From assembly GCA_963831605.1 (NCBI GenBank), contig CAWHQR010000005.1, positions 372,001 through 436,000 on the forward strand: 64,000 bases of DNA, in the 5' to 3' direction. The notes under the pieces are model-generated. The model was not told the origin of the DNA. It saw nothing but the letters and a program-made list of their open reading frames with translations, and did not search any database. Position numbers and translations under genes: made by a program. Shown here in pieces: positions 48,503-55,107 of the stretch (position 1 is the first letter of the stretch; every line of letters begins with the position of its first letter). This DNA comes from DASUPK01 sp963831605 (lineage in GTDB: Bacteria; Actinomycetota; Thermoleophilia; Solirubrobacterales; 70-9).

Positions 48503-49978
48503 ATGACCACAGCGGAGGAATACCTAGAGAAGCGCTGGACCGCGTTGATCCTGCTCTGCGTCGCCCAGTTCATCGTGGTTCTCGATGCGTCCATCGTCAA
48601 CGTGGCCCTGCCGAGCATCGGCAAGGGACTCAACTTCTCGGAGCAGAACCTGCCCTGGGTGGTCAACGCCTACGTGATCGCCTTCGGCGGCTTCCTGCTG
48701 CTCGGCGGCCGCGCCGCTGACCTGCTCGGCAGGCGGCGAGTCTTCATGACCGGCCTGGCCGTCGTCGGGATCGCCTCCCTGGCGGCCGGGTTCGCTGCCA
48801 CGCAGGGTCAGCTGATCGCGGCACGCGCCGCCCAGGGATTGGGCGCGGCAATCGTCTCTCCAGCGGCCCTCTCGATCGTCACCGGCCTCTTCAAGGACGG
48901 CGCGGAGCGCAACAAGGCCCTCGGCGCCTGGGGCGCGGTGGCCGGATCTGCCGGCGCCGCCGGCGTCCTGCTCGGCGGCATCCTCACTGACAGCCTGGGC
49001 TGGGAGTGGGTCCTGTGGGTGAACGTGCCGGTCGCCCTGATCGCGCTGGCGTTCACACCCGGCCTGATCGGGGAGAGCCGCTCGGAGTCCGAGACGCGCC
49101 ACTTCGACGCCGCCGGCGCCGTCAGCATCACCGCCGGCCTCTCTGTTCTGGCCTATGCACTCCTCGATGCGAGCAACTCGGGCTGGGGCTCGACCAAGAT
49201 CGTCAGCCTGCTCGCCCTGGCGGTGGCCCTGATCGTGGCTTTCGTCTTCATCGAGCAGCGCTCGAAGGCACCGCTCGTCCCGTTCCGGATCTTCCGTCTC
49301 AGGACGCTGACCGGAGCGAATGTGGTGGGCATCCTGCTCGGCGCATCCCTGTTCTCGATGTTCTATTTCATCTCCCTGTACATGCAGCAGGTGCTGGGCT
49401 ACAGCCCGATCCACGCCGGTCTCTCGTACCTGCCTCTGGCGGTCACGATCATCCTCGCGGCCGGAATCGGCGGTCAGCTGGTCACGCGGTTCGGCTTCAA
49501 GCCGATCCTCGCCGCCGGGATGCTCTCGGTGTCCGCCGGGCTCCTCTGGTTCAGCCAGGTCTCGGTCGGGGGCAGCTTCCTGACCGACATCCTGGGCGCG
49601 TCGCTGCTCGCGGCGATCGGCCTCGGCTTCGGCTTCGTCACCTCGACGATCGCGGCTGTCTCCGGCGTCGAGCAACGTGAGCAGGGCCTCGCCAGCGGCC
49701 TGATCAACACCTCGCAGCAGATCGGCGGGGCGCTTGGCCTGGCGGTCCTGTCCACGATCGCCACCACGCGCACGAATGACGTGATGGCGGCCGGCCACTC
49801 GACAGTTGCGAATGGCCTCACCGAGGGATTCCAGAGTGCGTTCCTCGGAGGCGCGGTGCTCGCCGCACTCGGCTTCGTCGCGACGCTGGTGCTGATCCGA
49901 ACCCGCGACAGCAAGGCGCACGTCGAGATGTCGAACGCCGAGGCGGGTCAGGGTGAGGCGGCGCCCGTGGGGGCGTAG
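48503..49978 (+). CDS. MFS multidrug exporter, DHA2 (EmrB/QacA) family, 14 helices
   Basis: 491 residues, ATG with AAAGGAG eight bases upstream. Signature segments: QFIVVLDASIVNVALPSIGKGL, the motif A loop GGRAADLLGRRRVFMTGL, AARAAQGLGAAIVSPAALSIV and motif C-like GGILTDSLGWEWVLWVNVPVAL. The 14-helix DHA2 layout is consistent with the hydrophobic pattern. It is a proton-driven exporter of drugs or metabolites, presumably induced by ligand binding to the divergent TetR repressor. A region of short repeats follows its stop. Confidence 0.95.
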   Translation: MTTAEEYLEKRWTALILLCVAQFIVVLDASIVNVALPSIGKGLNFSEQNLPWVVNAYVIAFGGFLLLGGRAADLLGRRRVFMTGLAVVGIASLAAGFAATQGQLIAARAAQGLGAAIVSPAALSIVTGLFKDGAERNKALGAWGAVAGSAGAAGVLLGGILTDSLGWEWVLWVNVPVALIALAFTPGLIGESRSESETRHFDAAGAVSITAGLSVLAYALLDASNSGWGSTKIVSLLALAVALIVAFVFIEQRSKAPLVPFRIFRLRTLTGANVVGILLGASLFSMFYFISLYMQQVLGYSPIHAGLSYLPLAVTIILAAGIGGQLVTRFGFKPILAAGMLSVSAGLLWFSQVSVGGSFLTDILGASLLAAIGLGFGFVTSTIAAVSGVEQREQGLASGLINTSQQIGGALGLAVLSTIATTRTNDVMAAGHSTVANGLTEGFQSAFLGGAVLAALGFVATLVLIRTRDSKAHVEMSNAEAGQGEAAPVGA

Positions 49979-49981
49979 GGA

Positions 49982-50077
49982 TTGACGGCTTCGCCATCCG
50001 GTGGCGGTTGACGGCTTCGCCATCAAGTCGCGGCCACAAGCGGCCGTCCCTCATAACCGCTCGGGGCTTCGCCCCTC
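49982..50077. repeat. REP-like repeats with GCGAAGC mini-hairpin cores
   Basis: ttgacggcttcgccatc occurs twice exactly, at 49982-49998 and 50008-50024, followed by the hairpin ggggcttcgcccc around 50063-50075. All three contain the GGCTTCGCC/GCGAAGC core, which is a known very stable DNA mini-hairpin. They lie between two convergent genes (MFS stop 49978, membrane protein stop 50105), the usual place for REP-type elements or bidirectional termination. Confidence 0.55.
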
Positions 50078-50104
50078 GCTCATGATGGAACGGCCTGGTG
50101 GCCG

Positions 50105-50653
50105 CTATGCGGCCGCTGGCGGCGGTGGCGGCGGGCTCCCCGGCGGGGGCCTGTCGCGCCGCAGCCCCGGCGTTCGCACCAGCTTGACCGGCTGCAGCGC
50201 CGAGCCGGGCTCGACGTAGAAGCGCACGCCGTCCCGTTCCTCGATCGCCGCCACCGCGCCCTCCCTCGAGCGAAGCGCCAGCGCCGCGCCGATCGCGAAG
50301 CCGGTGCCGATCGCAGCGACTCCCGGGTAGACCAGGCCGAGGCCGCCCGCGATCGCGGCGAAGGCTGCCAGGGGCCAGAGCCGGCCCAGGGCGGCCCGCG
50401 TCGGGTTGCCGAGGTCGGGCAGCGCCGTGGCCATTCGCGCCTCCGTGAGCGCCGGACGCATCGCCTCGGCGGCGCGAGCAGGGTTCCCGAGGACGATCCC
50501 CCCGACCAGGGCGATGACCCACCAGGCAGCCGCGACGTAGAGCGTCAGCGTGTCCCCGGAGCCGCTCACCGAGATCACGGTGATGGCGGCGAGGGCGGTG
50601 GCGGCGCCGGCGGCCAGTAGGACCGTCGTCCGCAGCAGGTCGCAGAAGGCCAT
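50105..50653 (-). CDS. membrane protein of unknown function with proline-rich tail
   Basis: 182 residues; the ATG follows the otsB stop directly (TAG ATG). Three to four membrane segments (about 7-26, 37-55, 94-115, 116-130), then a soluble RSREGAVAAIEERDGVRFYVEPGSALQP stretch that looks like a small beta domain, and a Pro-rich end (PPPGSPPPPPPAAA). No family recognised. Linked in one transcript with trehalose-phosphate phosphatase; the meaning is unclear. Confidence 0.7.
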   Translation of the reverse strand: MAFCDLLRTTVLLAAGAATALAAITVISVSGSGDTLTLYVAAAWWVIALVGGIVLGNPARAAEAMRPALTEARMATALPDLGNPTRAALGRLWPLAAFAAIAGGLGLVYPGVAAIGTGFAIGAALALRSREGAVAAIEERDGVRFYVEPGSALQPVKLVRTPGLRRDRPPPGSPPPPPPAAA

Positions 50654-51466
50654 CTAGAGGAGTGCCTCGAGCACGTGGACGAACCCCTCGGGCCCGTCGA
50701 CAGTCAGATCGCCCTCCCGAGCGACCTCGGGCGGCGACTCGTCGGAGGCGACGGCGATGCACGCGGTCGCGTCCAGCTTGCCGTCCCCACGCAGGGTGCG
50801 CAGGGCGGTGAAGGCATCGACGTCAGTTCGATCGTCGCCCCCGTAGAGCGCGTTGGTGACGGGTCGAAAGGCGAGCAGGGCGGCGACGGCGATGCCCTTG
50901 TTGATGGCCACGTTCGGCCTGATCTCGAGCACCTTTCGGCCGTGGTGGACGACCAGGCCCTGCCACTCGGCCTCGTTGGCGATCTCATGCGCGACGGACT
51001 CGGCGGCTCCCTCGTTCTCGGCTCCGCGCCAGTGGAGGGCGATGATCGCTCCCTTGTCCTCCGTGCGGACCCCGACACGGTCGAGCTCGGAACGGTCGAG
51101 CCCCTCGACGAATCGCGGCGCATCTCCCTCGTGCCCGTCGAGCGAGGGGTCGGGACGGACCTCGTCGTCGCCGGGCAGCAGCAGCTCGAAGCCGTGATTG
51201 CCCGAGTACGCGAGCTCGTCCAGCCCGACGATGCGGCGTGCGTCCAGGGCCCGGCGCCCGCTCAGGCAGCCGACCAGCGCATATCGCTCAGCGAGGGAGC
51301 GCAACAGATTGCGCGTCGGCTCGGGCACCGCCGCGTCCTCGGGTTTGAGCACGATCGGAGCGATCGTCCCGTCCACGTCGGTCAGGATCGCCGAGCGGCT
51401 GGGATCCCCGGCCAGCGGTCCGAGCAGCCGCTCGAGCGCCTCCTCTGATGGCCCCGCGGGTTGCAT
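50654..51466 (-). CDS. otsB: trehalose-6-phosphate phosphatase
   Basis: 270 residues from an ATG at 51466. Another ATG at 51487 would overlap the start codon of the divergent gene, so it is less likely. HAD fold with nucleophile pair in ILTDVDGTIAPI (Asp 30, 32), GCLSGRR as motif II, HGRKVLEIRPNVAINKG typical of the OtsB cap-to-core region, and YGGDDRTDVDAF as motif IV. It would release trehalose, a stress protectant. No otsA synthase is nearby. Divergent from the split TauE gene with 19 bases between start codons. Confidence 0.92.
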   Translation of the reverse strand: MQPAGPSEEALERLLGPLAGDPSRSAILTDVDGTIAPIVLKPEDAAVPEPTRNLLRSLAERYALVGCLSGRRALDARRIVGLDELAYSGNHGFELLLPGDDEVRPDPSLDGHEGDAPRFVEGLDRSELDRVGVRTEDKGAIIALHWRGAENEGAAESVAHEIANEAEWQGLVVHHGRKVLEIRPNVAINKGIAVAALLAFRPVTNALYGGDDRTDVDAFTALRTLRGDGKLDATACIAVASDESPPEVAREGDLTVDGPEGFVHVLEALL

Positions 51467-51485
51467 CGCCCTAGTATCGCCCGCC

Positions 51486-51848
51486 ATGCCGACCTCTCGG
51501 ACCCTGAAGCTCGCGGCGATCGGCACGGCCGGTGGTGCCTTCAGCGGCCTCCTGGGGGTCGGGGGCGGCAGCGTGATCGTCCCGTTGTTGATCGTCTGGC
51601 TCGGATACGGCGCCAGGGAGGCGACGGGAACCAGCCTGATGGCGATCACCGTCATCGCGGCCGTGGCCGTGACCCTGCAGGCCTTCTACGGCAACGTCGA
51701 TCCTGCGAATGCGGCGCTGGTCGGTTTGCCGGCCATCGGCGGGGCGGTCGCCGGCACGGCGCTTCAGCAGCGCATCCCAGAGCGGGCCATCTCCCTGCTG
51801 TTCGCCGGCCTGCTCGTCGTCATCGCCGCAAAGCTGATCATCACGTGA
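51486..51848 (+). CDS. half-size TauE/SafE-family permease, first subunit
   Basis: 120 residues with about four membrane helices. Only one of the two internal repeats of a normal ~250-residue TauE/SafE (DUF81) carrier is present. It starts with the family motif GGAFSGLLGVGGGSVIVPLLI, then GTSLMAITVIAAVAV and PAIGGAVAGTALQQRIPERAISLLFAGLLVVIAAKL. The TGA overlaps the GTG of the second subunit (GTGA). Full-length relatives export or import sulfite, sulfonates or similar anions. The natural reading is that this pairs with the next gene to form one transporter. Confidence 0.85.
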   Translation: MPTSRTLKLAAIGTAGGAFSGLLGVGGGSVIVPLLIVWLGYGAREATGTSLMAITVIAAVAVTLQAFYGNVDPANAALVGLPAIGGAVAGTALQQRIPERAISLLFAGLLVVIAAKLIIT

Positions 51849-52222
51849 GCTCGATAGCCGCCGCAATCCTGGGATTCGCCGGAGGTTTGGTCGGAGGGTT
51901 GCTCGGCGTCGGCGGGGGTGTCCTCTTCGTCCCGGCTCTGGCGATCTTCATGGACGAGACGCAGGTGCGCGCGGAGGCGACCTCGCTGCTGGCGATCGTG
52001 CCTGTGGCACTCGTTGCCGTCTGGCGCCAGCGGGGATACGGGAACGTTCGGGTGCGGGAGGGGCTCGTGATCGGTGCGCTTTCGCCCCTCGGGGTGTTGA
52101 TCGGAGTGGTGACCTCCAACACGCTTCCGGAGCGCGCCCTCGAGCTGACCTTCGCGGGACTCGCGTTGCTGATTGCGGCTCAGCTCGTCATCCGAGCGCT
52201 GCGGGACCCGGGCTCGGACTAG
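51845..52222 (+). CDS. half-size TauE/SafE-family permease, second subunit
   Basis: 125 residues, GTG start in a four-base overlap with the first subunit. It is homologous to it: GGLVGGLLGVGGGVLFVPALAI, ATSLLAIVPVALVAVWRQRGYGNV and TLPERALELTFAGLALLIAAQLVIRAL align with the first protein throughout. So the two genes represent the two halves of a duplicated carrier, kept as separate chains. The substrate is unknown; no sulfur-metabolism genes are adjacent. Confidence 0.85.
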   Translation: MSSIAAAILGFAGGLVGGLLGVGGGVLFVPALAIFMDETQVRAEATSLLAIVPVALVAVWRQRGYGNVRVREGLVIGALSPLGVLIGVVTSNTLPERALELTFAGLALLIAAQLVIRALRDPGSD

Positions 52223-52283
52223 TGGCCCGGGTGGCCGGACCATTCGATCGACGAGTCGATCTCGGCTCCACTGTCGCAGTGCC

Positions 52284-53180
52284 TCAGAAGCCCTGGAGCC
52301 CGTGCTCGAGGGCCCCCTTGACGCCGGCGTCGAGGGCGTTCAGCCGGTAGAGGGCCAGCGCCTCAGGGGTGCCGAACCCACGCCCGCCGGATCCGGAGCG
52401 GTTCCCGTCGGCACCGTGATGTGAGAGGACGCAGTGGAGCAGCGCCGCCCTGCGCTCGGGCGGCAGCTCTCCCGCCGCGCCCCCGACGATTTCCGCTCCC
52501 AACGCCAGGTGTCCGATCAGACGGCCCTCCTCGGTGGTCCCGAACTCGGCTCCGTAGCTGAACTCGCGCGTCTTGCCGACGTCGTGGAGCAGCGTCGCCG
52601 CCATCAGCAGGTCCGAGTCGAGCCGGGGGTGAAGCTGGCAGACCTCGCCGACGAGCGTGCCGACCGCCACGGTGTGCTCGATCAGGCCGCCGACGTAGGC
52701 GTGATGACCAGCCCGCGTGCAGGGGGCGCGGCGAAACTCCGCGGCCACGGGCTCGGTGAACAGCACCCGCTCGACCACCTGCCGGAGTGGCTCGTCGTGG
52801 ACCTCGCGCGTCAGATGCTCGAGGAACCCCTCCAGCTCCTGGGCATCCCGGTACGCGGCCGGCAGGAAATCGGACGGATCGAGCTCTCCGTCCGCCACCG
52901 GCTGGATGTCGTCCACCTCCGCGACCAGCTCCCCGCGGAAGCGCTCCACCTTGCCGGCGACCTGGATCGCGTCCCCGCGCTCGAATCGGCCGGCGAGGCG
53001 GTCGACCTCCCGGAAGACTCGAGCCGGGATGGAACCGGTGCGATCGCGCAACTCCAGTGACAGGTAGATCGACCCGTTTCGAGCCGAGAGCCGATCCTTG
53101 CGGGCGCAGGCGTAGATGCCGCGGAAGCGCTGCCCGGGACGAAGCTCGGCGATCTGGGGTGCTTGGGTTGCGGCCTCCAT
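52284..53180 (-). CDS. YhaM-like 3'-5' exoribonuclease (OB-fold + HD domain)
   Basis: 298 residues. N-terminal OB-fold (residues ~10-95: GQRFRGIYACARKDRLSARNG split, LSLELRDRTGSIPARVF, DAIQVAGKVERFRGELVAEVDDI) and C-terminal HD hydrolase with AGHHAYVGGLIEHTVAVGTLV, LLMAATLLHDVGKTREFSYG and LLHCVLSHHGADGNRSG. This matches YhaM/CBF1 family nucleases that trim RNA 3' ends. The HD metal ligands appear complete. Divergent from the PAC2 gene. Confidence 0.92.
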   Translation of the reverse strand: MEAATQAPQIAELRPGQRFRGIYACARKDRLSARNGSIYLSLELRDRTGSIPARVFREVDRLAGRFERGDAIQVAGKVERFRGELVAEVDDIQPVADGELDPSDFLPAAYRDAQELEGFLEHLTREVHDEPLRQVVERVLFTEPVAAEFRRAPCTRAGHHAYVGGLIEHTVAVGTLVGEVCQLHPRLDSDLLMAATLLHDVGKTREFSYGAEFGTTEEGRLIGHLALGAEIVGGAAGELPPERRAALLHCVLSHHGADGNRSGSGGRGFGTPEALALYRLNALDAGVKGALEHGLQGF

Positions 53181-53261
53181 CGTTCTGAGTTTCCAATCTC
53201 ACCCGGACACCAGAGGCACGAAGCGGGGTACCCGCCACTCCCGAGCCGCTAGTCTCGTTCC

Positions 53262-54134
53262 ATGGACGCGCTCGCCTGGGAGGCCGAGCCTCCGCAGCTT
53301 CGATCCCCGGTTCTCGTTTGTGCTTTCGCGGGCTGGAACGATGCGGCGGGCTCGGCCACGACCGCACTGACGACCGCCGCCGAGTCCCTGGACGCTGAGG
53401 TGATCGCGCAGATTGATCCTGAGGAGTTCTTCGACTTCCAGGCCAACCGGCCGACGATCCGCCTCACCGAGGGCCAGAGCCGGGAGATCGAGTGGCCCGG
53501 GAACGTGCTGCTTACCGCGACTCCCGCCGGTGCCGAGCGCGACCTCGTCCTGCTCGCCGGCACGGAGCCGAATCTCCGCTGGCGGACGTTCGCCGACGGG
53601 ATCGCCGATGCGGCCGAGATGCTGGGCGTGGAGATGGTGGTCACCCTCGGCGCACTGATCGCCGACGTCGCACACACGCTGCCCGTACCCATCACGGGGC
53701 TCGCCTCGGATGAGGAGCTGGTGGACAGACTCGACCTGGCGCGCTCCAACTACGAGGGGCCGACCGGCGTGGTCGGCGTGCTCCACGATGCCTGCCGCCG
53801 CCGTGGGATCCCATCCGCCAGCCTCTGGGCGGCGGTTCCGCACTACGTCGCCGCGGTCCCGAACCCAAAGGCCGCCCTCGCCTTGCTGCGCAGGCTCGAG
53901 GGCCTGGTGGGTGTGGCTGTGGAGGCCTCCGGCCTCGAGGAGGAATCCGACTCGTACGAGAGTCAGGTCAGCCGCGCCGTCGCCGCGAACCCTGAGATCG
54001 AGGAGCTCGTCCAGCGTCTCGAGGCCGAGCAGGTTGACCGCCTCGACATCGAGGACGACGTGCCCTCCGGCGAGTCCCTCGCCCGGGACTTCGAGCGCTA
54101 CCTGCGCCAGCAGGGCAGCAGCCCGGACGCCTGA
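53262..54134 (+). CDS. PAC2-family protein (proteasome assembly chaperone-like)
   Basis: 290 residues with PAC2 marks: RSPVLVCAFAGWNDAAGSATTALT near the start, PEEFFDFQANRPTIRL, PGNVLLTATPA, RDLVLLAGTEPNLRWRTF, VVTLGALIADVAHT, and a GPTGVVGVLHDACRRRGIPSASLWAAVPHYVA block (split). In actinobacteria this protein is widespread and may relate to proteasome function by homology to yeast Add66/PAC2, but no proteasome genes are in the window. The end is Asp/Glu-rich. It converges on the TetR gene, with stops one base apart. Confidence 0.9.
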   Translation: MDALAWEAEPPQLRSPVLVCAFAGWNDAAGSATTALTTAAESLDAEVIAQIDPEEFFDFQANRPTIRLTEGQSREIEWPGNVLLTATPAGAERDLVLLAGTEPNLRWRTFADGIADAAEMLGVEMVVTLGALIADVAHTLPVPITGLASDEELVDRLDLARSNYEGPTGVVGVLHDACRRRGIPSASLWAAVPHYVAAVPNPKAALALLRRLEGLVGVAVEASGLEEESDSYESQVSRAVAANPEIEELVQRLEAEQVDRLDIEDDVPSGESLARDFERYLRQQGSSPDA

Positions 54135-54135
54135 C

Positions 54136-54729
54136 CTAGCCGAGCAGCCGCTCGATCAGCCGGCGGAGCTCCGGCTCCAGCTCCTTCGCGGCGGCGGCCG
54201 GGTCCTCCTCACGAGCCAGGACCCGCTCTCCGAGCCCATCCAGGGCGGCGACCACGATGCTCGCATCCGCCCGGGGGTCGCTCGAGCCCAGCTCCTGGAA
54301 TGCGGCAGCGATCGCACCCTGCTCCGCGTTGCACCAGCCCTGGGCGGCCTCGCGGAGATCGGGTCGCCGGCCCGCCTCGAGCCAGAGCTCGTACTCGGCG
54401 ATGTAGGCGACACGATCCTCGGCCGCCGCGACCAGCTCGGAGATCAGACGGTCGGCGAGCTCCTTCCCCGAGCGGACCGAGCGCAGCTCCTCGCGGAGCA
54501 GGGCGTAGCGCTGGACCTCCTGAGCCGCGACGTGCTCGAGCGCCTGGCCGAGCAGATCGTCCCGCGAGTCGAAGTAGTACGTCGTGGACCCCAGGGGGAC
54601 GTCAGCCTCCTCCGCGACGGCGCGATGGGTGACCGCCTCGCGTCCCTTCTGCCCGATGACCCGGAGGGTGGCCTCCAGGATCTGCTCACGCCGCCCACGG
54701 GTCGCCTGCTCAGCCGTCGCCATGTTCAT
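54136..54729 (-). CDS. TetR-family repressor of the SMR efflux gene
   Basis: 197 residues from ATG 54729; the ATG two codons later (54723) has a GAG six bases upstream and may be the real start. HTH: GRREQILEATLRVIGQKGREAVTHRAVAEEADVPLGSTTYYFDSRDDLL (split). The ligand-binding domain is helical with Trp in YELWLEAGRRPDL and GWCNAEQG. It lies seven bases after the SMR stop and is probably its auto-regulated repressor, acting on the paired palindromes at 55065-55097. Confidence 0.92.
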   Translation of the reverse strand: MNMATAEQATRGRREQILEATLRVIGQKGREAVTHRAVAEEADVPLGSTTYYFDSRDDLLGQALEHVAAQEVQRYALLREELRSVRSGKELADRLISELVAAAEDRVAYIAEYELWLEAGRRPDLREAAQGWCNAEQGAIAAAFQELGSSDPRADASIVVAALDGLGERVLAREEDPAAAAKELEPELRRLIERLLG

Positions 54730-54736
54730 CTCAAGG

Positions 54737-55060
54737 CTAGTTGGCGCCGGAGAGATTCAGCCCGACGACTCCACCGATCACGAGCATGATGCTCGCCAGC
54801 TTCAGGGCGTTGACCGACTCGCCCAGCGCCGCCATGCCGATCACCGCGATCGCGGCGGTTCCGACGCCCGCCCAGACCGCGTAGGCCAGGCTGATCTCGA
54901 GGCCCTTCAGGGCCAGCGCCGTCAGCCAGAGCGAGAGCACGTACATGACGATCACGAGGATCGACGGAGCCGGCCTGCTGAAGCCTTCGGTGTTGCGCAG
55001 GAAGAGGGTGCCGACCACCTCGGTGGCGATTGCCGCTGATAGATAGATCCAAGCCAACAT
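54737..55060 (-). CDS. small multidrug resistance (SMR) exporter, EmrE/QacE-like
   Basis: 107 residues, four membrane helices. The essential glutamate is Glu 14 in IYLSAAIATEVVGTLFL, and helix 3 has GLEISLAYAVWAGVGTAAIAVIG (split), the family-specific loop. Helix 4 is LGESVNALKLASIMLVIGGVVGLNL. SMR proteins exchange protons for quaternary ammonium or guanidinium compounds as homo- or heterodimers. No Shine-Dalgarno sequence precedes the ATG and an operator ends four bases before it, so translation may be leaderless. Confidence 0.95.
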   Translation of the reverse strand: MLAWIYLSAAIATEVVGTLFLRNTEGFSRPAPSILVIVMYVLSLWLTALALKGLEISLAYAVWAGVGTAAIAVIGMAALGESVNALKLASIMLVIGGVVGLNLSGAN

Positions 55061-55064
55061 AGTT

Positions 55065-55097
55065 GTACAAATGTACCAGAAATGTGTACATATGTAC
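55065..55097. promoter_or_regulatory. tandem TetR operators upstream of the SMR gene
   Basis: Two 12-base palindromes: GTACAAATGTAC (55065-55076, one mismatch at the centre) and GTACATATGTAC (55086-55097, perfect). Their centres are 21 bases apart, two helical turns, so two repressor dimers would sit on the same DNA face. They fill the gap between the helicase stop (55108) and the SMR start codon (55060). A TetR regulator is the second gene downstream. Confidence 0.72.
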
Positions 55098-55107
55098 GTG
55101 AGCTACG

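Noticed and set aside
49982..50024. Two direct repeats as a minimal CRISPR array
   Set aside because: Only two copies separated by nine bases; the hairpin core suggests a REP-like element instead.
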